From assembly GCA_049999725.1 (NCBI GenBank), contig JBNGIS010016894.1:1-47583 (forward strand): a stretch of 47,583 bases of DNA, written 5' to 3'. Source of the stretch: Haplomitrium mnioides. Its lineage: Eukaryota > Marchantiophyta > Haplomitriopsida > Calobryales. The notes under the pieces are model-generated. The model ran no database searches, was not told the DNA's origin, and worked only from the letters and a program-made list of their open reading frames with translations. Position numbers and translations under genes: made by a program. Below are positions 1 to 10,304 of the stretch, one piece after another (the first letter of the stretch is position 1; each line of letters opens with the position of its first letter).

Positions 1-299
1 CTAGTAATATTGATTGATTTTGCATAACGAAATTGACTTTTGCTCTATTATGGTTGTTGAAATGACCAAAAAGAATCCCCAAAAACGCATGTACTTTTTG
101 TTTTTCAAAATTTTCCTCGTTTTTGACGTTTTTTGATATGAAAAATCACAATTTTTCCCAAAAAAAAAAAGTTCTTGTTCTGAGTATCCTGTTCTTGTTT
201 CAAAGTAGCGGTTGTTCAATATGCAATACTGACTAGACCAACCTTGTATAATTTTTATTTCGTGAAGTTTAGTTCTATTATGACCCAATAAGTGAAACA

Positions 300-1330
300 A
301 ATGGAGATGAAGTAGACTTGTATAGCACGTCTGAGCCTTAATATCTAAATTTATAGTGGGTTAACGTAGGCATGGTTGGCTCATTCCTCACTAAAGATTG
401 AACATCACTATTGATCTCAAAGTTGAATTATGGTATTCCTTTCTTGTTTTCTGTGTTGAGTTCGTTTGTGAATAAAGGATGGATAGAAATCAGTGAGTTA
501 GTTCTAGTCTAGATTGTTACTTGAGGTGACTAGCAGAGCATTTGCTACCTTGATTCCTTCAATCGTATTGATTGTTCAAACTTTGCCTGCCAGATTGCGA
601 TTTCACCACCACCAAGAAGCATTTTGTAGTGCTTGTCAATCAGGACCATTGCCTCCCCTCATCAAGTCCTCTCCAAAGATTGATCTACTAGAACCTCTCA
701 AATTTGGATGCTTGATTCAGTAGATGAATGTTAGTGGGTTCAAGATATAGCCGAACGTGGTATTCAACTTTAGACATCCAACATTCAGAATTCGACCAAT
801 TCCCCCTCCTTGCACTACACCCTCGCACTCACCACTAGACTATACTAAAAAAATTGTTGCTTAGATATATTTGGGGAATATTTAGACCACTATGCCATAC
901 CCAAAACAGTAAAGGAAAACGTCGATCACAGTTGGGCTCCTCTCTCTATACCCAACTAAACAAGCAGTCAGATGAGGTTAAAAACTCTACCAACAATGTT
1001 TGTCATTAATGTTAGAGTTGGATGTACATATATTTTGTAAAGTCAGTCAGTCTAGGAGTTAGAATATTAGAGGAGTCATCGAGCAAAGCGTTGGCTAACT
1101 CACAGTAGAAAAGAGATAAAGGAATCATGGATTCTTTGTGGAGAAAAAAGTCGAAAGAATTTTGGAGAAAAACTTTGTAACAAGTTTTGAAGTTGAGGAA
1201 TTAAGAAAGTTCTAACATTTTTTTATTATTTTTCTATATATCGAAAAGAATTAGGCAAAAGATCTGGTTGTTGAGAGGAATGATTGTCATTTTTGTGATA
1301 AGTTAAAAAACCAAAAAAGAAATTGTTCTA
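300..1330. other. Gene-free AT-rich stretch in copy A
   Basis: No open frame of convincing length or composition is present. The part at about 440-625 aligns with 41840-42020 of copy B, so it belongs to the repeat rather than being unique host DNA. From about 780 to 1330 I see nothing recognisable. Confidence 0.4.
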
Positions 1331-1374
1331 TATTTGAGCGACAGTCAAGCTACTCTTATTGAAAATGGCATCGG

Positions 1375-2906
1375 ATGGCACTAGCTATAAATGTTTCTGT
1401 AATCATTGGGCGGATTATTGTAATTTGTGTCATATTTTTTGTTTCAATGGTGTCGGGAAGCGGAAGTCAACTTAATAATTTGTTGCGTAGCAATCAATCA
1501 AAGTTGGAGCACGGTGTACATTGGATTAGGTCAAAATGCAGCACTCTATTTTTTGCATTGAAGATAACTGAGTTTTGTAAATTTGTGGCTCAAAGTTTTG
1601 AGTTATCTGAAGTAGTTAACAATTGGGCTTGTTAAAATTTAGAAGCTATATATCATGCCTATGTCTCAAAGTCCCTAAAGAGTTGGAGGATGACTTGATT
1701 GTTAGTAGTCGAGTCTAAAGTTGCATTATGTCGTTTATTTGAAGAGTTTGGAGGATATATTAAGTAAGAGAAAGTGTTTTGCAATCATAATTTGAGAGGT
1801 GGGAGTGGAGAGAGATAGAAAACGAGTAAAACTTGATGAGGTTGAACATTATTGTGTTGTTCTTGTGGCCTAAATAAGTATAACAACGTAGCAAAAAGAA
1901 TAAGCTAAGAGTTTTGAGATTTCTCTGTTGCTAGAGTGCTTGAAAGAGAATTAGACGATTTGTTTATTGAGATCATTTTCAATTTAAAAGAGCTATCAAA
2001 GAATGAGAGGATAGTCTAGGCAATATTGAGCATTGATCAACCTTTGCCAAAAGAAGTTTAGAGCAAGAAGCGGAAGAAGTGGTAAATAACATTCAGTCTA
2101 AGAGGAAAAATACCTTAATAGCGAAATATGACAATTGAGACACAATAGACATCTTATAAGGCCAATTGTCAGAGGAGTAGAGAACATAGTTGTGGCTTAG
2201 CAGGAACAATTAAAGTCTTCAAAGTTGAAGTTGATTTCAAGAGAAAGGAAATTAACAAATTATTTGATGAGGTCAATGAGATTGCATCTCTAAAGACAAG
2301 AGTGGAGACATCTAAAAGAGAGCACGTTCAACTTGGGGCCATAATCTACAAAGAATTAGCTAAATGAGAGGCTTTGGATTAGAAGAATATAGAGAAGAAG
2401 TAGAAGTTATATATTTCATAACAAACACTAGAAGTATAAATTAATGATTTGGAGAAATTTTTCAAATAGTCCGCCAAGACTCAAAATCGAAAGTTGAGCA
2501 AGCAATGGTGCTCCAATTCAAGTTGTCAGAATGTCAAAGAAATTTTGTGTTGTGTGAAATAAAGAAGCTATGTGAAGACCTCTTAAAAGCACTGTGTGAG
2601 GCTGTGGTGCCTCAAAAAATGTGGGTCAGAGTTTGGAAGTTGAAGGCCATTGTGTTGGACAGAGTAGAGATGAAACTTGATAGACTGAAATCTAATGTCT
2701 CAATGACAAACAAAGAGGTTGAGCAAGTCGGGGAGGATTTAATGGCTTATCAGAAAGCCAAAGAAGAAAAGGTGTTATCCAAGCTAGAAAAGGCAAATTT
2801 TGTATCTCAAACACAACCAATCTTCCCAGTTGCCTATAAAGAGGCATACAATAAATTTCTTGTGATGGTTGGTGAAGCAGTTGATCCCAACAAAGTCAAA
2901 GATTGA
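1375..2906 (+). pseudogene. Decayed coiled-coil protein of the copy A repeat
   Basis: Function is unknown. The longest surviving frame is 2505-2906 (133 codons); it is rich in K, E, L and V in a heptad-like pattern and ends in a VDPNKVKD tail. Upstream, about 2220-2345 reads as a similar charged helix (KEINKLFDEVNEI) before stops, and 1375-1635 is a separate hydrophobic-start fragment. The same C-terminal region recurs at 43315-43640 in copy B, also broken. Repetition in two copies argues for a real ancestral protein, perhaps a structural or gag-like product. No zinc knuckle, protease or polymerase motif is visible. Several stops fall inside otherwise alignable sequence, so I call it a pseudogene. 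Confidence 0.45.
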
Positions 2907-3329
2907 AAGAGTGAAAACAATCAAAATAAACAACTAGATGTAAATATTAGAGCTAGAATCAATTAACATTCAAATTCAAACCAAATTGTATAAGATCACT
3001 CAACTATCTTGAGTTGGAGGTTGCTTTCTTCAACAAAATATGCTTTTGGATTTGTCATCATGATGAATATACTTAAACTACTAAGTATGTCTACCTATTA
3101 TACAATGTATCTCTATTCATCGTTATCCATCTTATATATTTTATGAAATACCACGACAATGATTTCTTAGAGTTGCATGCTCTCCAATAATACCACTACC
3201 ACTTTTGTATGAACTCATTATTATTGAAGTAGTGCCCTACCAGACTCAAAAAAAGTTGGATGATATATTTTACATGTCCAAGAGATATTTCAATGTTGCT
3301 ACCCATTAGTGTTTACAAAACACCAATAG

Positions 3330-4095
3330 CCAACACTTTTTGGATGCATTGATTGTAAAATTTTGCGAGAAATGAACACTTGAAATTCGCGCCACCTGAC
3401 TCATTGACAACAAAAAAAAATTTAGCGGCACTTCTTTTTCTAAAATGGAGGTTGAGTTGGGTTACGTACTCCTCCAACAATAGTAAACCAGAAATTGACG
3501 GTCTCTTAGAGTCGCTGTAAGGAATCGACATTTTACGCAACTCGAGTTCCAACAACTTGGGACTGTGTGTTGTCCATCTGTCTAGTTGCAAAAATGTTTA
3601 GTCTCAAGGTCGTCGCCAACTCAACAATCATGAAGTTATATGAAGAACGACACTTCTTGGAAATGTACACTCGAGTGACAGATTGGTTTGGAGCATCAGC
3701 AATGGAAATACCCAAGTGGTGTACATGCTATCAAAGTTGTGATGTCATTGAAGAACAAACACCTTTCAAAATTGAGTGCAGCCCGACTCAGCAACTATAA
3801 CATTGTACAGTTTTTGAAATTGTCTATTTCCTAACTCAAAGATTACAAAATTGTCCAATTTTTAGACTTATGTGCTTCTTACTCAACAATTACAAAATTA
3901 GATGAAGAATAAATATTTCTTTGAATTGTGTGGTGCCAAATTCAATGATTGAAAAATTGTCAAGTTTTGGACTTGTCTGCCACCCAACTCAAGGATTGTA
4001 TAAAGAGAAAACATTTTTTGGATTTGTCCACCATCTAATTGAACAATTACGATATTATACAAAGAATTAAAACTTTAAGAATTGTGTGTTGGATT
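3330..4095. repeat. Degenerate 50-65 bp tandem array, copy A
   Basis: The unit is roughly ACTCAA..ATTACAAAATTGT followed by TTTTTGGA.TTGT, ending in CC.ACTC. Successive units at 3782-3840, 3835-3885 and 3885-3960 differ by point changes and by presence or absence of an ACAAAG..AAACACT segment. This gives short units of about 50 bp and long ones of about 60-65 bp. Earlier units (3330-3700) are more diverged. The same motif forms the better array at 43760-44870. Confidence 0.6.
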
Positions 4096-4260
4096 CGTAA
4101 TCATAATGTCACATAAGTCAGAGCATCCTAGTCGAGGTCTGATGCAATCAAACAAGTAGCAATCTTTGTTTCATAGTTGTTGAGCAACGAATTGTGAGGT
4201 TTGTGCCATGAGACAGCTCGTTGTTGCACTATCAAGACTAATTAAGAATTGAAGAGGGTT

Positions 4261-4533
4261 TTTGAGTACAAAGAGAGGGAAATCAAGGCCTAAGCCATTT
4301 CACAATTTTTGTTTGATTTCACTGTACTTGCAAGAAGGTCTTCTCAAAAGTCTACTAAAATCTCGTATTTTAAGAACATGGTACCTAAGAAAAGATTGCA
4401 AGCTCATTGGAAGGCAAAAAGACCTAGTATAAAACATTTATAGGAAGGGACAATAATAAGATTGACAAAAAGGAAAAGTGTGCCCAAGATGGTAGAGATG
4501 CCTCCAATTGAGACTATCAAAATTGTCGTGCGC
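4261..4533 (+). pseudogene. Basic protein fragment in copy A, cut by the gypsy insertion
   Basis: One frame of 91 codons reads FEYKEREIKA, stop, AISQFLFDFTVLARRS, then a lysine-rich stretch ending near PPIETIKIV, with two in-frame stops (TAA and TAG) and no start codon. The composition (hydrophobic, then strongly basic, then acidic/proline) looks like true coding sequence. It stops making sense at about 4534, where the LTR fragment of the minus-strand gypsy element begins. I therefore take 4533/4534 as the insertion or deletion junction. Function unknown. Confidence 0.4.
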
Positions 4534-4649
4534 ATACACATTGCTTACACAACTACATCGTCCACACACATTCCATGACATCTATAGACATACAACAGAG
4601 AATGACAAACAATTGAGTCTCAGGCGCATACACTGCATGAGACCTCACA
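4534..4649 (-). repeat. 3' LTR fragment of the methyltransferase-gypsy element
   Basis: On the minus strand a typical LTR start (TGTGAGGTCTC) begins at 4649, directly after a polypurine tract. It runs only to about 4534, where copy A coding sequence takes over, so most of the LTR is lost. I found no matching start in the 5' LTR remnant near 26700, so the two ends cannot be compared. Confidence 0.5.
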
Positions 4650-4664
4650 ATCGCCCCCTAGATG
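4650..4664 (-). promoter_or_regulatory. Polypurine tract (plus-strand primer site)
   Basis: The minus strand reads CATCTAGGGGGCGAT immediately before the TGTGAG LTR start. A short G-rich purine run abutting TG is the expected site for second-strand priming in LTR retrotransposons. Confidence 0.55.
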
Positions 4665-4822
4665 GTGGTCAGGTCACCTAACACTAGCTAGCCATCTATT
4701 TCCTAGAAAATTGATATACACCTACTAATGCAAAGACTAGGAGCTCGGGTGCAATGGAGCCCCATCGATAACCTCCTATAATCTATACCAACCCTAGAAC
4801 TCATTGGAAACTAGTTGTTTTA

Positions 4823-4959
4823 TGAACAGTGAGCGCATATCCATGATCCACCAAGAATAGTAACCAATAGAGGTGTCAAACATGACACATGCCATCCTCT
4901 TAAACACTTGAAAAATAAACATAGTGATGGCCTCCTTAGGAGAACCACAAAACACGACA
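4823..4959 (-). pseudogene. PHD zinc finger at the C-terminus of the gypsy polyprotein
   Basis: The minus strand begins with C-R-V-(C)-G-S-P-K-E-A. After a shift of frame it continues GWHVSCLTPLL and then GGSWICAHC. This is the spacing of the second half of a PHD finger: W-H-x2-C, and later W-x-C-x2-C. The first half is damaged, with expected cysteines read as phenylalanine and an extra T in a T run near 4950. PHD fingers bind the tail of histone H3. At the end of an integrase one could steer insertion toward a chromatin state, like the chromodomain of chromoviruses. The module directly follows the integrase C-terminal domain in the element's order. Identification is good; the targeting role is inference. 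Confidence 0.7.
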
Positions 4960-4962
4960 CTT

Positions 4963-5400
4963 CAAACCTGCAGGAACTTGTGCCACACTAAAGTCCATAG
5001 GGCCATCAATGTTTGGAAGGTGACAAGGTACACAATTGCGTATATGATCCTTCCAAACCATGCTATCACGTAACTCCAGCTACAAAACTCTCGAAGGCAG
5101 TACCTGTACATGCAAAATCCGACGCCCAACAGTGACAACAAGTGTCGTAGGTGTGATCGGCTACAAATAAGCACAATCACCAAGATGAAACCTCCAAATC
5201 TTAGCGCAATGTCCACCTCCATGTATGGTAGCACATCAAAAAGTATCACGATGCTAAACAATGGCAAGGTTGTCAAACCCCATGAGCATAACTTTCTCAA
5301 ACCTCCAGGCTCTCTCTAAACACAGCTACACCCAAACATCTAGATCATCTAGATCCACAACCATAGTGACATCATGTCGAATAGAGAAGGGTAGATCAAT
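4963..5400 (-). pseudogene. Integrase C-terminal domain, Ty3/gypsy
   Basis: The minus strand, in the same frame as the methyltransferase-like ORF, reads HDVTMVVDLDDLDVWV, then HGGGHCAKIWRFHLGDCAYL, then TLVVTVGRRILHVQVLPSRVL, then VWKDHIRNCVPCHLPNIDG, with five or so stops. The pattern of a loop with F.LGD..YL followed by paired beta strands and a closing VWKDH is that of the SH3-like C-terminal domain of gypsy integrases (DNA binding). The catalytic core that should precede it is absent: the frame jumps from the methyltransferase end straight to this domain. That implies a large deletion near 5400-5430. The PHD finger follows. Confidence 0.65.
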
Positions 5401-5430
5401 GTCCCTCCCATCAATCCAGACTAGCAAAAT

Positions 5431-5960
5431 CTAAGCCCTTTTCCACCTGAATCTCACAATCCAAGTAAGACCATACAAATCCATGGCTTGTCTAAGCACA
5501 TGGCGTCGTTCAATCTCAACAACAGATGCAACAACAGTAGTACCAGTAGACAACCCCATTGCCCACTCTCTCTCATCGGGGTTGGGTTCCACCAGTCTCT
5601 GCAAGGTTGCATCCCAAATGAAACCAGGGCCTCTTGCCCGAAATATTAAAAATGCAAGATGACTCACCAATACAACAATCGGCCTCACTCCAACAAAGTG
5701 GTCTACCCCCAGTAATAAAATGTCAGCTGACAATGCATGCAGATAACCTCGCACTGCACTAGCTGAAAGCAATCGTAGAAATTTCTCAACCATTAGTGCC
5801 ACATGCCTCAAGGAGATTCTGTGGGCGATCTCACCCTTCTCCACATACAAATACCGCTGAGTTGGAATCCCTGCTTGGAGCATAGCAGCCAACTCTGTAC
5901 TAATGCCTCCAAACAACTCCAACAAACAAATACCATCAGTAGAATACTGCTAGGAAATTG
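5431..5960 (-). pseudogene. Cytosine-5 DNA methyltransferase-like domain in a gypsy polyprotein
   Basis: A 164-codon open frame (first complete codons near 5925, preceded in frame by a TAG at about 5960) begins LELFGGISTELAAMLQAG. That resembles motif I of C5 methyltransferases (SAM binding), followed by YVEKGEIAHRI at the motif II position. Residues 113-130 read EPNPDEREWAMGLSTGTT and residues 145-155 RQAMDLYGLTW. These match the C-terminal motifs IX-X, where a GFP/GYT-like element and a GNA/GQAM-like helix close the fold. Between residues about 82 and 100 the centre is missing, so the Pro-Cys catalytic motif and the ENV motif are absent and this copy cannot methylate DNA. It lies after the protease and before the integrase remnant, in frame with the latter. 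The fold assignment rests on motifs, not on a search. Confidence 0.72.
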
Positions 5961-6464
5961 GCATAGTATCTAACGATGAAAGATCCACAAGTCTAAGTGT
6001 GACAGAACCCGCCAGTGCAGGACATGGCGCAAATGCATCCTACTAAGTATCCTTAACAAACCTAGACGCATGTACCTGCCACAACCTCTTCTTACTTCCA
6101 CTCATAACAATCACCTCACCTGACAACGATGATGTTGGCCTCGCAACCTCTCAATACGACTCCTCAATAGAAGGAATGTCGATTGCATGTGCATTCCCCT
6201 CCAATAAGTCATAGTAGTCGGTGATAACCTTAGAAAATGCTGATAATGCTATAGGCTATGAAATTGGACCCCCAAGTTGTCCACTAAATCTGACAAGCAA
6301 CCTGCTCAATCGTGCCTCTCCAGATCACGATCTAGGCCAATATGACACTAACTCGTCCCAAAAATCAATAGTGAAACTCATGGGATATAGCACCGTACAC
6401 CCCACCAAAACATTATAAGACTCAACCTTGGTAAGTATGGTCCGAGCGCTCACATATGAGCTAT
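5961..6464 (-). pseudogene. Linker between retropepsin and methyltransferase-like domain
   Basis: The minus strand continues the protease frame as LVGCTVLYPMSFTIDFWDEL, then a long acidic/serine-rich linker (LLEGNAHAIDIPSIEESY) and SGEVIVMSGSKKRLWQV before reaching the methyltransferase start. At least six in-frame stops occur, several as TAG or TGA. The LVG..LYPM segment is the usual end of a plant gypsy aspartic protease. The remainder has no recognised motif. Confidence 0.5.
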
Positions 6465-6800
6465 CTATAGGATGATCAACTTGCATTCTAAGCTCAATCT
6501 TTCCACGTGTAATGTGTTGCGTGGGTGAAGGTCCTCCAAATGAAGTCTGAATAGGGAAGGGCAGATCTCCACATCTCTGAGCCTCAATCCCAACCCCTCA
6601 ATAGCTGACTTGCCTAACATCAACGACTGTGCACTTGTATCCAACAATACCATGGCTGGCCTATACACCACATTTGAAGGACCTACAAGTCAGAAGATAC
6701 CACTTCGATTGTCGATGGACACCACACTATGTTTAAATCTTGTCCTCTCAAATGTTGGTCAAGTTGATAACTCCATCAGCCGTGCTGCAACAGCATGCTA
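6465..6800 (-). pseudogene. Retropepsin (aspartic protease) of the minus-strand gypsy element
   Basis: The frame reads VVYRPAMVLLDTSAQSLMLG, the D-T/S-G-A signature of retroviral-type aspartic proteases with the conserved glycine changed to serine (D-T-S at 6641-6633). AIEGLGL follows, as usual. The protease would cut the Gag-Pol polyprotein inside the particle. Upstream, about 6680-6800 reads as a strand-rich lead-in with two stops. The altered glycine and the stops mean it is not functional. Gag remnants of the same element are now displaced to 20735-22160 by the nested insertion starting at 7064. Confidence 0.7.
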
Positions 6801-7063
6801 CGTCTCACCTCTAGACGTAGAGGCACCTACGTCAACTACTCTACTCATAGGTCTCACTTCCATACTAGAAGTAGCACCTTGAGTGTCTCCACATAGTGTA
6901 GCTGCCAACCTGAACACTTCAGCTAGTAAGACTCTCCAATCAGCACATCTCTAGCTGAAAACAATGGTTTCTTGACCACTAACCTAGCTATCTCCATAAC
7001 CAAGGACACACTCCCCTCCACCTCGAATGATCTCTCCAAATCATGGGAAGCATGAGTCGGATG
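6801..7063 (-). pseudogene. Gag-protease linker, left side of the insertion point
   Basis: The minus strand reads HDLERSFEVEGSVSLVMEIARLVVKKPLFSARDVLIGE and continues toward the protease. It has good amino-acid texture but no named motif. It ends abruptly at 7063 where the solo LTR begins. Its upstream partner is the 20678-21013 block. No clean target-site duplication is visible (GGATG left, CATGG right). Confidence 0.45.
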
Positions 7064-8661
7064 TGTGAGAGTATAGTTGTTGACAGAAGGTCAGAAAAAG
7101 CTTGAAAGAGTTTTTTTCGGCACGGTGGAGTAAGAAGAAAATGGTAAAGTTTCAATTTTATGTATAAAAATTGTACAAATATGTATATAAGTATATATGA
7201 GGGAAATTTTGATGTAGTTGGCCAAGAAGAGAAGGCTGATTTACAAGGAAAGTTGATTTATTTTAAAAAAAAAATTTGATAAAACTAATCTACTTGTTGA
7301 GAGCTAGCCAGCCCCTAGCTACTTCTATCTAGAGTGTTGGTGGACAGCTTGCTCAGAAGCCAGTTGAATTATGTTGAAGGATAATTGCCATGTGCCTTGA
7401 ACTAGATCTGTCTAGGGGCAAGAAGAAGCGGTGGCCTTATACCCCTGGGGGGATGCCTCTCGAAAGAAGGAGAGAGGGAAGTGCTTATATACATGTGCAG
7501 GTTCACAAGAGAAGACTTATGGGATATTGGAAGGAACCTGAGAGGGCAACTTGTTACAAAGCATTCGTGAGGGAGAGCACCGGTTGTTTGGATCAAGGTT
7601 GATAATCCGCGTTGATGAAGATTTGCAAAGTGCTCTGCTTTACAGACTCAAAGAGACCGTACCATTTCACCACGGATCAAGGAATAGGCCGGACAGAAAA
7701 AGTGGACGTAATGCTCACTTTGTTGGATTGAATTTGTATGTTGTTCGGAAACAACATTCTACTGGCACAATTGGTGGTGGGATGAAGTTCAAGGAATATG
7801 TACAAGGTAGAGACACGTTGTGGTTTTAATGTAATGAGGAATTGTTTTGCTGCGAGGATCCCTGCTGCGAATGAGCTGTGGGGAGGGGCCTGTGAAGCAA
7901 ATTCCCTGTGAAAAAATGACCAAGAAAATCTGACCTGTTGCAAAGAATCAATCATCTTGCTATGGAAGGAATGCTCTGAATCGACATATGTAGAAAAATC
8001 GAGCTAAAGGAAAATTGGCCAGCTGAAGGAATTGACCGGCTGTGACTAATGCGAAGAATCTAAGCTGAAGAAGTCCAAATGCTGCGAATAAACAATATGT
8101 GACGAATGACGCAACAAATCCTTTGCGAATTGACCTGCAAAGAATCAACTCTAAAAGAAAAGAAGCTCAACTGAGAGGTTCGGGAAGAATTGCTTTGACA
8201 AGGATCTCTGTGGATGTTCCTGCGGAAATCAATACCGGAATGAAATTGATTTGCGACAAATGTGATAAATCTCCCTGATGTGAAAGGAGGCTCTGGCGAT
8301 GAAGGCTAGCTGCAAAAAGGGTCCTACGAAGAACAATCTATCTATGAGGAAGGAGGATGTTGTGATGAATCTCCTTGGTGTCGAATGATTGGCAATGAAG
8401 GTCGCTACAAAGGAAGAATTCCCCCTACTAAGAATTGAATGTGAATGCAGCCCAGCGATGAATCTTCAAGCTGTAGAAATTCCTATACAAAGATGTTACC
8501 GATAAAAGGAAATATTATGTGCGAGAAAGGAAGAACCAGTGGAAGAGATCGAATGTGAAGGAAGAAGCCTTGTTTGAAAATGACGAAAGCAAGGTCCGAT
8601 GAATCCGAAAAATGGATCAGAACAGAATTGTCCGATGTGGGGTGCCCGAGGTGTGTGGGGC
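7064..8661 (+). repeat. Solo LTR of a plus-strand gypsy family, first half
   Basis: It starts TGTGAGAGTATAG, matching the LTR starts at 8662 and 16136 with more divergence, and follows them through the TATA region (TATATA at 7486-7491) and the purine-rich U5-like tract. It is cut at 8661 by the younger element, and the matching continuation resumes at 19027. No internal retrotransposon sequence lies beside it, so it is a solo LTR of about 3.25 kb in total, left by recombination between two LTRs. Confidence 0.7.
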
Positions 8662-10247
8662 TGTGAGAGCATAGTTTCTGACAGAAGGCCAGAAACGACT
8701 TGAAGGAGTCTCTTCTACGCGGTGGAGTGAGAGGGAAATGGTAAAGCTTCAAGTTTTGGGCTAATAAGTGTAAAGTTGTCAAAATGTAGGGACTAGAGGG
8801 ACATTTTGGATGTAGTAGGACAAGGAAAGAAGGCTGATCTACAAGGAAGTTGGTCTTTCTTAGTGAAGAAAAAAAATTTATTTTTGTAAAACTAATCTAA
8901 GTGTTGACGGCCAGCCAGCCCCAATCTATCTATTTCTATTATATGTGTTGATGGACAGCTTGCCCAAGAGCCAAGTGAAGAGCATTGATGGAAGCCAGTG
9001 CCCTGAACTAGGTCTGTCCATGGGTAGGGAAGATAAGCGGTGGCCTTACACCCTTGTGGGGCTGCCTCTCAAAAGGAAGTAAGTGTGGAATGTTTATATA
9101 GAGCTTCTAAATTATTGGGGAGGACTTATGGGATAAATGGCGAGGCTCTGCTGTGATCACTCAAAAGGAAGAGGTGATCCGTGATGAACGATTAAATTGT
9201 GGCGAATGTGTTGCTAATGAGAAATTTGATGGGAAGAATTAATCAATGAAGAAATTGAATCGGTATGTGGAGAAGGATTCAGAAGATTCGAGTGATGGAT
9301 CCTCTTGTTGTGATCAAGGGTCTAGGAACAATGTTGCCAGCTATAGATTTGTGGGAAATTAAGCTGGAGGAGGAATCCACCTGTGAGATGTAACAAGGAA
9401 TCGTCACGAAGAATTGATCATGAAGAATCACCTATGAGCAGATTTCTTGTAAGCAACTGATGTGCGAATTGCCCTGCGAGTAATTGGGTGTGAAGGAAAT
9501 ATTGCAAGGAAGTGTTTTTAAAATAAGGATGAACACCCTACGATCAACGATCTCTTACGAATAATCAACCTGAAAAGAATTCCCCGATGTGACAAATGAT
9601 CTGAAATGAAATAGGATCCTTGCAAACGTATTGATGTTAAGTTTTGGAAGTAAAGCTCTATGAGGAATGGAGAACAAAAATTGGTGTGAATGTCAGTGGT
9701 GATGAAGGCCGCGATGAAACGGAATGGGAAGCTCTAGAAAAGAGTTTTGTGAGGAGGCTACTGGCGTTGACAAAGGATTCCGTTGTAGTAAGGAAATGTG
9801 AAGAATGTCTCTGCGAGGAATCAAATTGAAGGTCTGCTGTGAGGTGGAAATCGAACGAGCTGATGTGCAAAGTGTTTGAATCAGAAGGAATTAAAATTTA
9901 AAAGGAACAAGTAAGATTTGGAAATGAACGAAGAAGGTCCGTGGTCCGAAAAAGGCGTCGGAACCACGTCTTCCGTTGTGGGATACCCCGGTTAAGGGGG
10001 TTCCAATGAGTGTCCGTGTGGGGATCCGAAGTGGAGATCCCCGGGTAATTTGGCTCCGAGTGGGGTTTCGAAGTGGGGATCCTTGATTAGGAAGGATTTG
10101 TTCCGAGGCGTTCGACGGAAGTATAATTGGTGAAACAACGATGAAGCAAAGTGGTGATGGATGAAATAGTGACTTGTCGGCGTTCTGTGCAATAAGGATT
10201 GTTGCGGAAAAGCGAGCGAGGAGAGAAGTTTGAAGGGCGAATTAGTG
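8662..10247 (+). repeat. 5' LTR, truncated
   Basis: It aligns with 16136-17722 at roughly 93-95% by eye over the first 140 bases. The alignment ends near 10247 (GAAGGGCGAATTAGTG), after which gag leader sequence begins. The remaining about 1.3 kb of LTR seen at 17723-19026, and any primer-binding site, are missing, presumably by an internal deletion. TATATA at 9095-9100 is the likely promoter core. A 70 bp stretch at 9976-10080 is shared with other LTR families. Confidence 0.75.
9095..9100 (+). promoter_or_regulatory. TATA box of the 5' LTR
   Basis: TTTATATAG sits about 430 bases into the LTR. It is conserved in the 3' LTR (16569-16574) and in the solo LTR (7486-7491). Confidence 0.45.
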
Positions 10248-10304
10248 GGGTAGAAATACAGAGAAGAAGCAATTTCTTTGTGTGAGTTAGCAAAGAAGAT
10301 GTGA

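Larger units (their letters stand above)
1..4533 (+). mobile_element. Unclassified dispersed repeat, copy A (left part)
   Basis: This stretch matches 41640-44870 (copy B) in the same order and orientation. The matches are a leader block (about 440-625 against 41840-42020), a coding remnant (1950-2105 against 42660-42830), a coiled-coil remnant (2590-2900 against 43315-43610) and a degenerate tandem array (3330-4095 against 43760-44870). The match is clear by eye but heavily diverged. No LTR ends, terminal inverted repeats or reverse transcriptase are visible, so the class is unknown. The gypsy element beginning near 4534 interrupts it, and coding-like sequence of similar style resumes near 26765. 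It could be a large non-autonomous LTR element or a dispersed pseudogene family. Confidence 0.55.

Noticed and set aside
4962-5300. Minus-strand 112-codon hydrophobic frame resembling a membrane protein
   Set aside because: It overlaps the integrase C-terminal domain in another frame; the T-rich strand gives false hydrophobicity.
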